From Paenibacillus phyllosphaerae (lineage in GTDB: Bacteria > Bacillota > Bacilli > Paenibacillales > Paenibacillaceae), in assembly GCF_014192105.1 (NCBI RefSeq), contig NZ_JACHXK010000006.1, positions 1 to 64,000 of the forward strand: 64,000 bases of DNA. Direction: 5' to 3'. Below the pieces are notes generated by a model. It was not told the origin of the DNA. It saw only the letters and a list, made by a program, of their open reading frames with translations, and did not search any database. Numbering within the stretch: the first letter of the stretch is position 1; every line of letters begins with the position of its first letter. Below, piece by piece: positions 26,716 to 34,249 of the stretch. The position numbers were made by a program, and so were the translations under genes.

Positions 26716-27537
26716 TTAATGGGTCACTTGGATCACGTGATCCGCTAACTGCCTAAACAGCATGCCCGCTTCGGAAGAGGAATCGTATACGCCTGGCGCC
26801 GGTGCTTGATCGCCGGGTCGTTCTAACGGTAAACGGGTCAGAATGTTACATTGGAGCGCTTCCTGCAGCCGATTGCCGCCCTCATGCCCGAAAGCATGGA
26901 TAGCGCCGTTGCAGCTTGGACATTGCATGTAAGCCATGTTCTCAACGATGCCGATCAGGTCATGGCCGGTGCGCTCCGTCATCGCGCCTGCCCGAAAAGC
27001 GACTTCCGCCGCGGTATCATGGGGCGTAGTCACGATAAGCTCCTTCATGGATCCGAGGAACTGATGCAGATCGAGCGGAATGTCGCCTGTGCCCGGAGGC
27101 AGGTCGAACAACAAATAATCAAGCGTTCCCCATTCGACGTCTTCCAGAAAAGTTCGGATAATCTTCCCCAGCATCGGACCTCTCATAATGACGGGCTGGT
27201 TATCCGTCCGCAGAAATCCTGACGAAATCCACTTCACTCCGAACCGTTCGATCGGGAAGATGCGATTCTCGTCCGAACGTGCTTCCGCCCGCATATTGAT
27301 GAGGCTCGGGATACTGAAGCCGTAGATATCCGCGTCGATAAGACCGACGGACATGCCGCGTTCGGCAAGGGAAACGGCCAGATTCACGGCGACCGTCGAT
27401 TTTCCCACCCCGCCTTTGCCGCTCACGATAGATAGATACTTCGGCTGCGTCTGGCTGCTGATAGATACCGCCTCCTCATGCGTAATGATCGCTATTCTTC
27501 CCAATATCAGGAGAACTACTCCCCGAATAGGCAACAT
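26716..27537 (-). CDS. Mrp/NBP35-type P-loop ATPase, Fe-S cluster carrier
   Basis: About 250-273 residues. The deviant Walker A SGKGGVGKST, then DADIYGFSIPSL and DLPPGTGD, identify the Mrp/ApbC group, which carries and delivers Fe-S clusters. A C-terminal CxxC (MQCPSC) fits cluster binding between dimer halves. The N-terminal MIP18-like domain of full Mrp is absent. The start is uncertain: the ATG at 27537 has no ribosome site, while the best site, GAGGAGG, is followed by no in-frame ATG/GTG/TTG before the Walker motif. Its position, divergent from a Fe-S-rich reductase operon, suggests a maturation role. Confidence 0.8.
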   Translation of the reverse strand: MLPIRGVVLLILGRIAIITHEEAVSISSQTQPKYLSIVSGKGGVGKSTVAVNLAVSLAERGMSVGLIDADIYGFSIPSLINMRAEARSDENRIFPIERFGVKWISSGFLRTDNQPVIMRGPMLGKIIRTFLEDVEWGTLDYLLFDLPPGTGDIPLDLHQFLGSMKELIVTTPHDTAAEVAFRAGAMTERTGHDLIGIVENMAYMQCPSCNGAIHAFGHEGGNRLQEALQCNILTRLPLERPGDQAPAPGVYDSSSEAGMLFRQLADHVIQVTH

Positions 27538-27620
27538 GCATAAAAGTCGAATAACTCCAACATGGATAACCCATACTACTTGACGTAACTGGCAAGTTAT
27601 GAAATTGGAGGGCGGATAAG

Positions 27621-28757
27621 ATGAAAGAGGAAGCGGTGCAGCCGCCGGTGGTCTACCGGGGCTCCTTTCTGAGGAAGGCGCTTATCAACAGCCTCATTAC
27701 AGCAATCGTTATATTCGTGTCCGTCTATCTGGGATCGGAGCAGTTTCATCATGTCGACCTGGCGTTAATCGGCTATCTGGTCGCGACGGTACTATGTCTG
27801 CTCTTCTTCACGATGCGGATTACGGCATGGTCGCTTCGTCCGCCTACGAGAAGACTTTGGCGGCAAGGGTTCGAGATGATGACGAGCGCCAAAGGGCTGA
27901 AGTTTTTATTCCACACGCTCGGCACGAACATCGGCACGCAGAAGTTTATCGTCAAGCGCTCCTGGTTCCGCGGAGCGCAGCATCTGCTTATATCTTGGGG
28001 AGTTTTGTTCTCGTTCGGCATTACATTCGCGCTCGTGTTGAACTGGATGCATTTCGAACTTGTCGCGCCTACGACCTACGAGGTCGTTATGTTCGGTATT
28101 CCTCTCTTCCGGATGGGAGTCGAATCCTGGCTTGCGATCGCGTTGTATCATGGGCTCAACTGGACGGGAATCGCCGTCATTGCGGGTTGCGCCATGGCGA
28201 TGATCCGGCGAGTATACGAGAAGAACCGGCTTGTCGAACAGCGCGACGAGTACGATCTCTTCCCTCTCGTGCTGCTGATGGCGATCTCCATTACGGGTTC
28301 GCTGCTGACCGTCTCCGCGCTATGGATGGAAGGCGAGTTCTATTACGGCATTTCGTTGTCGCATGAGATCGTGGTCATCGTCTTCCTGCTCTATATGCCG
28401 TTCAGCAAGTTCTGGCATATCCCGCTCCGCTTCCTGGCGGTGGTAATTCCGGCCTACCATGGCTTAGCCGAGCAAAAGAAATGCGCGCGCTGCGGCGTGG
28501 AGTACGCCACTTCGATGCAGATCCAGGATGTGCAGACGGCGCTCTCCAAACGGGATCTGTCCGTACCGATCGAGCATACGCCGCTGCATATGTCCGATCT
28601 GTGCTCGCAATGCAGACGTATCTCCAATCGGTTGTCCGCGAGCAGAATGAAGGTGGGCCTCGCTCAAGCCGGCGTATGGGTACAGGGGAATGGACATAAC
28701 GGGCTGACGGCCTTAAAGGAAGGAGAACCGCTCATTGAAACACATCCAGAACATTGA
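27621..28757 (+). CDS. NarI-like membrane quinol-oxidising subunit (probable cytochrome b)
   Basis: A 378-residue polytopic protein with about six membrane segments, first near residues 20-40. His residues in FRGAQHLLISWG, LYHGLNW, SLSHEIVVIVF and PFSKFWHIP resemble the haem-ligand pattern of NarI/DsrM/HdrE-type cytochromes; the last block is especially NarI-like. After the membrane part a soluble tail carries two CxxC pairs (CARC, CSQC), suited to a metal or Fe-S site. GGAGGGCGG precedes the ATG at 27621. It overlaps the molybdoenzyme gene by 23 bases. A paralogue lies at 36696. Haem content is an inference. Confidence 0.65.
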   Translation: MKEEAVQPPVVYRGSFLRKALINSLITAIVIFVSVYLGSEQFHHVDLALIGYLVATVLCLLFFTMRITAWSLRPPTRRLWRQGFEMMTSAKGLKFLFHTLGTNIGTQKFIVKRSWFRGAQHLLISWGVLFSFGITFALVLNWMHFELVAPTTYEVVMFGIPLFRMGVESWLAIALYHGLNWTGIAVIAGCAMAMIRRVYEKNRLVEQRDEYDLFPLVLLMAISITGSLLTVSALWMEGEFYYGISLSHEIVVIVFLLYMPFSKFWHIPLRFLAVVIPAYHGLAEQKKCARCGVEYATSMQIQDVQTALSKRDLSVPIEHTPLHMSDLCSQCRRISNRLSASRMKVGLAQAGVWVQGNGHNGLTALKEGEPLIETHPEH

Positions 28758-30909
28758 TTACGCCATGCGGGAGTTCGACGCGATTACGCGCGAGGGCGAA
28801 GAACTGGTGGCGACGCACTGCGCATTCTGCGGCATGCAATGCGGCATGAATATTCGGTTCAAGCCGGACACCAAGGAAGTGCTCGGCGTCGAGCCCCGCT
28901 ACGATTTCCCGATGAACGGGGGCAGGTTATGTCCCAAGGGCGTCTCGGCTTACAGGCAGGTGGAGCATGAGGAACGGCTGCTCTATCCGATGATCCGGCG
29001 CAATGGCAAGCTGGAGCGGGCGACTTGGGACGAGGCGCTGGATCTGGTGGCGTCCAAGATGCGGGAGATTCAACTGCAACACGGCAAGGATGCCTTCGGC
29101 ATCTACAGCGGATCTTCCATGACGAACGAGAAGTGCTACGTGATGGGCAAGTTCGCTCGGATCGGCCTCGGGACCAAAAACATCGATTACAACGGCCGGT
29201 ATTGCATGGCTGCTGCGGCAACCGGATTCAAGCAAAGCCTCGGGATGGACAGGGGGTCGACGAATCCGTGGTCGGACATCAAATTCGCCGACGTGCTGTT
29301 GATCGCCGGATCGAATACGGCGGAATGCCATCCGTTATCGATGCCATACGTCTGGGGGGCGAGAGACCGGGGAGCGAAGCTCATCGTGGTAGACCCTCGC
29401 GAGACGAAGACGGCGTTGGTCGCCGACTTGCATCTCGATCTTCGCCCGGGGACCGATATCGCGCTCGTCAACGGGATCATTCACGTGATGATCCGCGATA
29501 ATCTGGTCGACCACGCCTTTATCGAAGCGCATACGAACGGGTACGAGGCGCTGAAGGAGACCGTCGCCGAATTCACCCCTTACCACGCCGAGATGATTAC
29601 GGGGGTGGACCAACGCAAGATTGAACAAGCCGCCCATATGTTCGGCAAGGCTCGCGAGGGTATGGTCATGTTTGCCAGAGGGATCGAGCAGCACGCGACT
29701 GGCTCCGACAACGTCTCGAATTACGTGAACCTAAGTTTGCTGACGGGCAAAATCGGCCGCAAAGGATCTGGTGTCGCTACCTTTACCGGTCAGGGCAATG
29801 GTCAAGGCGGCCGCGAGCATGGTCAAAAGGCGGATCAGCTGCCAGGTTATCGGGTCATTACCGATCCAGCTGCAAGAGCGCATGTCGCGAAAGTATGGGG
29901 AGTCGACGAGAGCGAGATTCCGGGTCCCGGCATTTCTGCTTACGAGATGCTCAAATCGCTAGGGCAGGACATCAAGGGACTGCTCTTGATCTGCAGCAAT
30001 CCGCTTGTGTCTGCGCCGAGCATCGGCGATATCGAGGAGCGGATGCGCAGTTTGGATTTCTTCGTCTGCATCGACATGTTTCTCTCTGAATCGGCCGAAT
30101 TGGCGGATGTGGTCCTGCCGTCTACCGTATGGGTCGAGGATAACGGCACAACGACCAACATTGAAGGACGGGTCATCCGGATTAAGGGAATCGATCGGAC
30201 GCCGGGGGAATCCAAGCGGGATTGGGAGATTATCGGCGAGATCGCCAAGCGGCTGGGCCGCGGCCAATATTTCGACTATGGCAGCCCGGAAGACATATTC
30301 AATGAGCTCCGCGAAGCGAGCAGAGGCGGCGTGGCCGATTATTACGGCATTACGTACGACAAGATTGACCGCATGGATGGCGTATTCTGGCCATGCCCAA
30401 GTCTTGAACATGAAGGGACGCCGCGACTGTTCGAGGACTTGAAATTCAAATTCCCGGATGGCAAAGCGAAGCTGCATGGTTTCACGCACACGGGGCCGAA
30501 TGAGAAGGTGGACAAGGACTATCCGTTCATCCTGACGACCGGCCGCGTCGTCTACCATTACTTAAGCGGCAACCAGACTCGGCGGATCGAAGCGCTCCGC
30601 AAGCTATGTCCCGATCCGTACATCGAGATCCATCCGAATACCGCCGCTCAGCTCCATATCAAGAACGGCGAGTTTCTGAAGATATCAAGCCGAAGAGGAT
30701 ACATAACCGTCCCCGCCAAGATTACCAAGATTATCCGGCCCGACTCCCTCTTCGTTCCTTATCATTGGGGCAAGCAGCTCGGCATCAACCGATTAACGAA
30801 CCCGGCTTTGGATCCGAAGTCCAAAATCCCGGAGTTCAAGGTCTGTGCCGTCCAAATCGAAAAAGCGGGTGAGGAGGATATCAAGCATGCCCAAAGTGCT
30901 CTATATTGA
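28735..30909 (+). CDS. molybdopterin oxidoreductase, NapA/NasA-type nitrate reductase-like catalytic subunit
   Basis: A 724-residue molybdo-bis(MGD) enzyme. The N-terminal [4Fe-4S] motif is HCAFCGMQCGM with a fourth Cys in GGRLCPKG. The probable Mo ligand is Cys in NGRYCMAAA (about residue 160), the NapA/NasA/NarB form rather than the Asp of NarG. TGQGNGQGGREHGQ near residue 350 matches the assimilatory/periplasmic nitrate reductase group. No Tat signal is present, so it should be cytoplasmic. A TTG start has an AAGGAAGGAG site and overlaps the upstream gene. Nitrate is the likely substrate given NarK, NirBD and Nre neighbours; formate or another oxyanion is not excluded. Confidence 0.85.
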   Translation: MKHIQNIDYAMREFDAITREGEELVATHCAFCGMQCGMNIRFKPDTKEVLGVEPRYDFPMNGGRLCPKGVSAYRQVEHEERLLYPMIRRNGKLERATWDEALDLVASKMREIQLQHGKDAFGIYSGSSMTNEKCYVMGKFARIGLGTKNIDYNGRYCMAAAATGFKQSLGMDRGSTNPWSDIKFADVLLIAGSNTAECHPLSMPYVWGARDRGAKLIVVDPRETKTALVADLHLDLRPGTDIALVNGIIHVMIRDNLVDHAFIEAHTNGYEALKETVAEFTPYHAEMITGVDQRKIEQAAHMFGKAREGMVMFARGIEQHATGSDNVSNYVNLSLLTGKIGRKGSGVATFTGQGNGQGGREHGQKADQLPGYRVITDPAARAHVAKVWGVDESEIPGPGISAYEMLKSLGQDIKGLLLICSNPLVSAPSIGDIEERMRSLDFFVCIDMFLSESAELADVVLPSTVWVEDNGTTTNIEGRVIRIKGIDRTPGESKRDWEIIGEIAKRLGRGQYFDYGSPEDIFNELREASRGGVADYYGITYDKIDRMDGVFWPCPSLEHEGTPRLFEDLKFKFPDGKAKLHGFTHTGPNEKVDKDYPFILTTGRVVYHYLSGNQTRRIEALRKLCPDPYIEIHPNTAAQLHIKNGEFLKISSRRGYITVPAKITKIIRPDSLFVPYHWGKQLGINRLTNPALDPKSKIPEFKVCAVQIEKAGEEDIKHAQSALY

Positions 30910-31468
30910 TTTCGAACGCTGTATCGGCTGCCGCGCCTGCGTCATCGGCTGCGAGGAGTGCAGCGGTCACGACCATCTCTCGCGGATGTTCGTCGACGAA
31001 TTGACGCCGGGCGAGACGGTGGCGACTTCGCCGACCCCTTGCATGCATTGCTACACGCCGCTGTGCGCGGAGTCTTGCCCGGTGCAGGCCATTCAAGTGA
31101 TGGATGGCGTCGTCTTGTCGGCCTCCCATGAGAAATGCATCGGCTGCAAGAACTGCACCTATGCTTGTCCGTTCGGCATCCCTCGCGTCGACGAAGCGAA
31201 GAAACTGATGTACAAGTGCGACATGTGTTATGACCGGACATCGAAAGGCCGGCCGCCGATGTGCGTCAGCGTCTGTCCGACGGATACGATCCAGTATGTG
31301 GACGAAGAGGTCGTCAAGCTGAAGAACAGCAAGCCGGTTCAATATCAGTGGCAGTTCGGCGCGACGGAGATCGAGACAAGGACGGTCATCGGGCTACCGG
31401 ATCTGGCCGGACATAAATATGGATATTATGATGCCGAGGAGAGCGATCCTTATGTGGGACAAACTTGA
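30887..31468 (+). CDS. four-cluster ferredoxin-type subunit (NrfC/DmsB/HycB-like)
   Basis: A 193-residue electron-transfer protein. Four cysteine groups are visible: CIGCRACVIGC near residue 11, CMHCYTPLCAESCP near 55, CIGCKNCTYACP near 85, and CDMCYDR...CVSVCP near 110. This predicts four [4Fe-4S] clusters as in the beta subunits of membrane molybdoenzymes. The ATG at 30887 has a GAGGAGG site and overlaps the molybdoenzyme gene by 23 bases, implying translational coupling. It probably wires the NarI-like subunit to the molybdoenzyme. Confidence 0.88.
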   Translation: MPKVLYIDFERCIGCRACVIGCEECSGHDHLSRMFVDELTPGETVATSPTPCMHCYTPLCAESCPVQAIQVMDGVVLSASHEKCIGCKNCTYACPFGIPRVDEAKKLMYKCDMCYDRTSKGRPPMCVSVCPTDTIQYVDEEVVKLKNSKPVQYQWQFGATEIETRTVIGLPDLAGHKYGYYDAEESDPYVGQT

Positions 31469-31961
31469 GAATTACTGGCGGGAAGTCACATTCAATATCA
31501 AACGGGACCGGGAACTGGTGCTTAATCGCAGGGGGTTCATTGCAGCGTCATTAACTTTGCTCGGAGGGTTGTTCCTCTCTTCCTTCCCGTTCACCATCAA
31601 AGCGATGCAGCGCAAGGAGGCCCCCGAGCAACGTATCGAGCCGCTGAAGATCGCGGAAGCGGAGGAGCTTGCGATCGGCGAGAGCAAGCTGTTTGCCTTC
31701 CCGACAGAAGAGGACGCCGCGATTCTGGTCCGGCTCTCGGAACGGGAATACAGATCGTACCAGATCAAATGCACGCATCTAGGCTGCCCGGTCTTTTGGG
31801 ACAAGCCTTCCGAGCAATTGAAGTGCCCTTGCCATAACGGAATCTTCTCCGTTCTGGACGGCTCGGTCATTGCCGGTCCGCCGCCTCGTCCCTTAACGAC
31901 GGTCAAACTTACCGTCAGACGCAGCGGCGTGTTCGCCGTCGGCCTCGTGAAGGGAGCCTGA
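31452..31961 (+). CDS. membrane-anchored Rieske [2Fe-2S] protein
   Basis: A 169-residue protein. A Tat-like or membrane-anchor N terminus (NRRGFIAASLTLLGGLFLSS, about residues 20-40) is followed by a Rieske domain with CTHLGC near residue 112 and CPCHNG near 127, so all four ligands (2 Cys, 2 His) are present, and a GPPPRPL loop. The ATG at 31452 overlaps the ferredoxin gene. Such a subunit is not part of standard Nar or Nap enzymes. If the arginine pair works as a Tat signal, this domain would sit outside the membrane while the molybdoenzyme is inside. Confidence 0.85.
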   Translation: MWDKLENYWREVTFNIKRDRELVLNRRGFIAASLTLLGGLFLSSFPFTIKAMQRKEAPEQRIEPLKIAEAEELAIGESKLFAFPTEEDAAILVRLSEREYRSYQIKCTHLGCPVFWDKPSEQLKCPCHNGIFSVLDGSVIAGPPPRPLTTVKLTVRRSGVFAVGLVKGA

Positions 31962-31968
31962 TACCAGG

Positions 31969-32154
31969 ATGAGAATGGGATGGTGGGTGTTCATCTCGCT
32001 GATATCGGTCTCCATCATACTGATGCAGGAATTGCTCGAAGATTATGCGGCCGGCAGATCGGATATGTGGAGCTATGTCTGGGCGTTGGGCTTTATGCTG
32101 GTGCTTGGCATCGTTGCCTTTTGGTTTTTCACGCGTACCGACGAGGCCAAATGA
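31969..32154 (+). CDS. small membrane protein of the reductase operon
   Basis: A 61-residue protein with two hydrophobic segments (WWVFISLISVSIILM and YVWALGFMLVLGIVAFWFF), 7 bases after the Rieske gene, with a weak GGGAG site. No family recognised. A similarly placed 51-residue membrane protein follows the second Rieske gene at 38106, suggesting a conserved accessory subunit of the membrane module. Confidence 0.6.
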   Translation: MRMGWWVFISLISVSIILMQELLEDYAAGRSDMWSYVWALGFMLVLGIVAFWFFTRTDEAK

Positions 32155-32178
32155 ATAGGAAGATAGGAGCGGTGCAAG

Positions 32179-32538
32179 TTGAGTAACTCGCTATATGAAC
32201 AATTGGGCGGAGAGCAGGGCATGTCCCGGATCGTCCACGATTTTTACGATCGGGTCATTGCGGATAACGAAGTCAACCATTTCTTCAAGAATAGCGATAT
32301 GGATAGGCAAAAACAGCATATGTCGCATTTTCTGGGAGCGGCCTTCGGTTCGGGAGAAGACTACGATGCTCGCTTGTTAACTGGCGCGCATGCCAAGCTT
32401 CAGGCCGGTCATGGGCACTTCGACAAGGTAGTCGAACATCTTAAGGATACCTTGCAGGAGCATCGGATCCCGCAACAAGCGCTCAACCAAGCGGTCGACC
32501 AAATCTCCGGGTATCGGCAGCATATCGTGCAGCATTAG
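32179..32538 (+). CDS. glbN: truncated haemoglobin, group I
   Basis: A 119-residue globin of the short 2-on-2 fold. Features are LYEQLGGEQGMSRIV at the N terminus, FYDRV, DMDRQKQHMSHFLGAAFG and the proximal His in LLTGAHAKL near residue 72. Group I globins bind O2 and NO and can act as NO dioxygenases. The start is TTG at 32179 with a TAGGAG site. Placement inside the nitrate reductase operon argues for protection of the metal enzymes from NO formed during nitrite metabolism. Confidence 0.85.
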   Translation: MSNSLYEQLGGEQGMSRIVHDFYDRVIADNEVNHFFKNSDMDRQKQHMSHFLGAAFGSGEDYDARLLTGAHAKLQAGHGHFDKVVEHLKDTLQEHRIPQQALNQAVDQISGYRQHIVQH

Positions 32539-32580
32539 CTAATATCGACGAGTAGACCAGACGGGGGTGCAGCAGACAAC

Positions 32581-34107
32581 ATGAATCGCTCGAACATTCA
32601 GCTTCCCTTGCAGACCGGCAGTCTCACGCTCGGCTTTATGGTGTGGGTGATCCTATCCTCGCTTATTGCGTTCATTAAAGAAAGCATTGCGCTTAGCCCT
32701 TCCCAGCTGACCTGGGTGACGGCCACCCCTGTATTATTCGGGTCCATCATGCGGGTGCCCGTCGGGTACTGGACCAATCGCTTCGGGGCGAGAAAACTGT
32801 TCACGCTCAGCTTCATCGTGCTACTATTACCGGTGTATTGGCTCAGCCGAGCGGATTCGTTCGGCGATCTGATTATAGGCGGGCTATTCCTGGGGATGGG
32901 CGGCGCCGTATTCTCGGTAGGCGTGACGTCGCTGCCTAAGTATTATCCGAAAAGCCGCCACGGCTTCGTGAACGGGATCTATGGCATGGGGAACCTCGGC
33001 ACCGCGATCTCGACCTTCGGCGCGCCGGTTCTTGCCAATCAGATCGGTTGGTCGAAGACCATATTGGCCTACGGCGCGCTGCTGATTGTGATGGCGGTCG
33101 TCATGTTCCTGCTCGGCGATCGGGAGGAGACGCCTGTTCGCGCTTCCTTAATGGATCAGATCAGGGGAGTAGCCGGCAACTCGAAGCTATGGCTGCTCTG
33201 TCTCTTTTATTTTCTAACCTTCGGATCGTTCGTTGCGTTCACCGTCTATTTGCCGAATTTCCTGGTGAGCAGCTTCGGACTGACGAAGGTGGACGCGGGC
33301 TTGCGCACCGCGGGCTTTATCGCCCTGGCTACGTTCATGCGGCCGCTCGGCGGCTATCTGGGCGACAAGTTCAATCCGTTCAAGATTCTCATGCTCGTGT
33401 TCGTCGGGCTGACCGCGGCAGGCGTGTTGCTATCGTTCGCGCCTTCCATGTTATGGTACACGATTAGCTGCCTGACGATCGCGCTGTGTGCGGGACTAGG
33501 GAACGGGACGATCTTCAAGCTGGTGCCGATGTACTTTGCGAAGCAAGCGGGGATCGCGAACGGGATCATCTCCGCGATGGGCGGATTGGGCGGCTTCTTC
33601 CCGCCGTTGATGCTGGCGTTCTTGTTCAAGCTGACGGGTCACTACGCGATCGGGTTCATGGCCATGTCGGAAGTCGCGCTTGCCTGCCTGATTCTGATCG
33701 TCTGGATGTTCTTCCAGGAGAAACTGGGGCTGTCGGCCCGAATCATCGAGAATGCGGTGGAAGGCATTATGATTACGGATACGACGGGCCATATCCGCTC
33801 CGTGAACGCAGCCTTTACGCAGATCACCGGCTACGAAGAGCATGAGGTCGTGGGCAAGACGCCGAGCATTCTGAAATCAGGCATTCAAGGCGAGGACTTC
33901 TACCGCGAATTGTGGGATTCGTTAAGACAGGACGGCTCCTGGCAGGGCGAGATCTGGAACCGCAGGAAGGGCGGCGACGTCTACCAAGAATGGCTCACCA
34001 TCAGCTCGGTGAAGAACGATGCGGGCGATGTGATGCTGTACTCGGGCATGTTCAGCGACTTGACCAGGAAGGCGGGCAAGATCAAGGCAGAACCGATCAA
34101 GGAATAA
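32581..34107 (+). CDS. NarK-like nitrate/nitrite MFS transporter fused to a C-terminal PAS domain
   Basis: A 508-residue protein. Residues about 1-380 are a 12-segment MFS transporter of the nitrate/nitrite porter group, with the conserved Gly-rich signatures GMGNLGTAISTFGAPV and GIISAMGGLGGFFPP and Arg in RVPVGYW. Residues about 383-495 are a PAS domain: IIENAVEGIMITDTTGHI, VNAAFTQITGYEEHEVVGK, and QDGSWQGEIWNRRKGGDVY. No kinase or other output follows. Transporter and sensor are one continuous frame. The PAS might sense ligand or redox state and gate transport, or dock to a partner. The gene lies at the end of the reductase operon, 42 bases after the globin gene. Confidence 0.85.
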   Translation: MNRSNIQLPLQTGSLTLGFMVWVILSSLIAFIKESIALSPSQLTWVTATPVLFGSIMRVPVGYWTNRFGARKLFTLSFIVLLLPVYWLSRADSFGDLIIGGLFLGMGGAVFSVGVTSLPKYYPKSRHGFVNGIYGMGNLGTAISTFGAPVLANQIGWSKTILAYGALLIVMAVVMFLLGDREETPVRASLMDQIRGVAGNSKLWLLCLFYFLTFGSFVAFTVYLPNFLVSSFGLTKVDAGLRTAGFIALATFMRPLGGYLGDKFNPFKILMLVFVGLTAAGVLLSFAPSMLWYTISCLTIALCAGLGNGTIFKLVPMYFAKQAGIANGIISAMGGLGGFFPPLMLAFLFKLTGHYAIGFMAMSEVALACLILIVWMFFQEKLGLSARIIENAVEGIMITDTTGHIRSVNAAFTQITGYEEHEVVGKTPSILKSGIQGEDFYRELWDSLRQDGSWQGEIWNRRKGGDVYQEWLTISSVKNDAGDVMLYSGMFSDLTRKAGKIKAEPIKE

Positions 34108-34118
34108 CTCGGGTAGGA

Positions 34119-34144
34119 AGGCAGCTCCAGGGGCTGCCTTTTTC
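34119..34144 (+). terminator. terminator of the reductase operon
   Basis: Stem AAGGCAGC (34119-34126) with GCTGCCTT (34133-34140), followed by T residues to 34144. Confidence 0.8.
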
Positions 34145-34174
34145 TTGTATGCGATATTTTGCCTAGCTCGTAAC

Positions 34175-34218
34175 AAAAAAGGTTAGTGCCCGCAATCGGA
34201 TGCGGCACTAACCTTTTT
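34175..34218. terminator. bidirectional terminator between convergent transporters
   Basis: Perfect 10-bp arms GGTTAGTGCC (34181-34190) and GGCACTAACC (34204-34213), flanked by an A-run and a T-run, so it can serve both the NarK-PAS gene and narK. Confidence 0.9.
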
Positions 34219-34249
34219 ATTATGAAGCGAATCGATTGCCCATGGCGTC

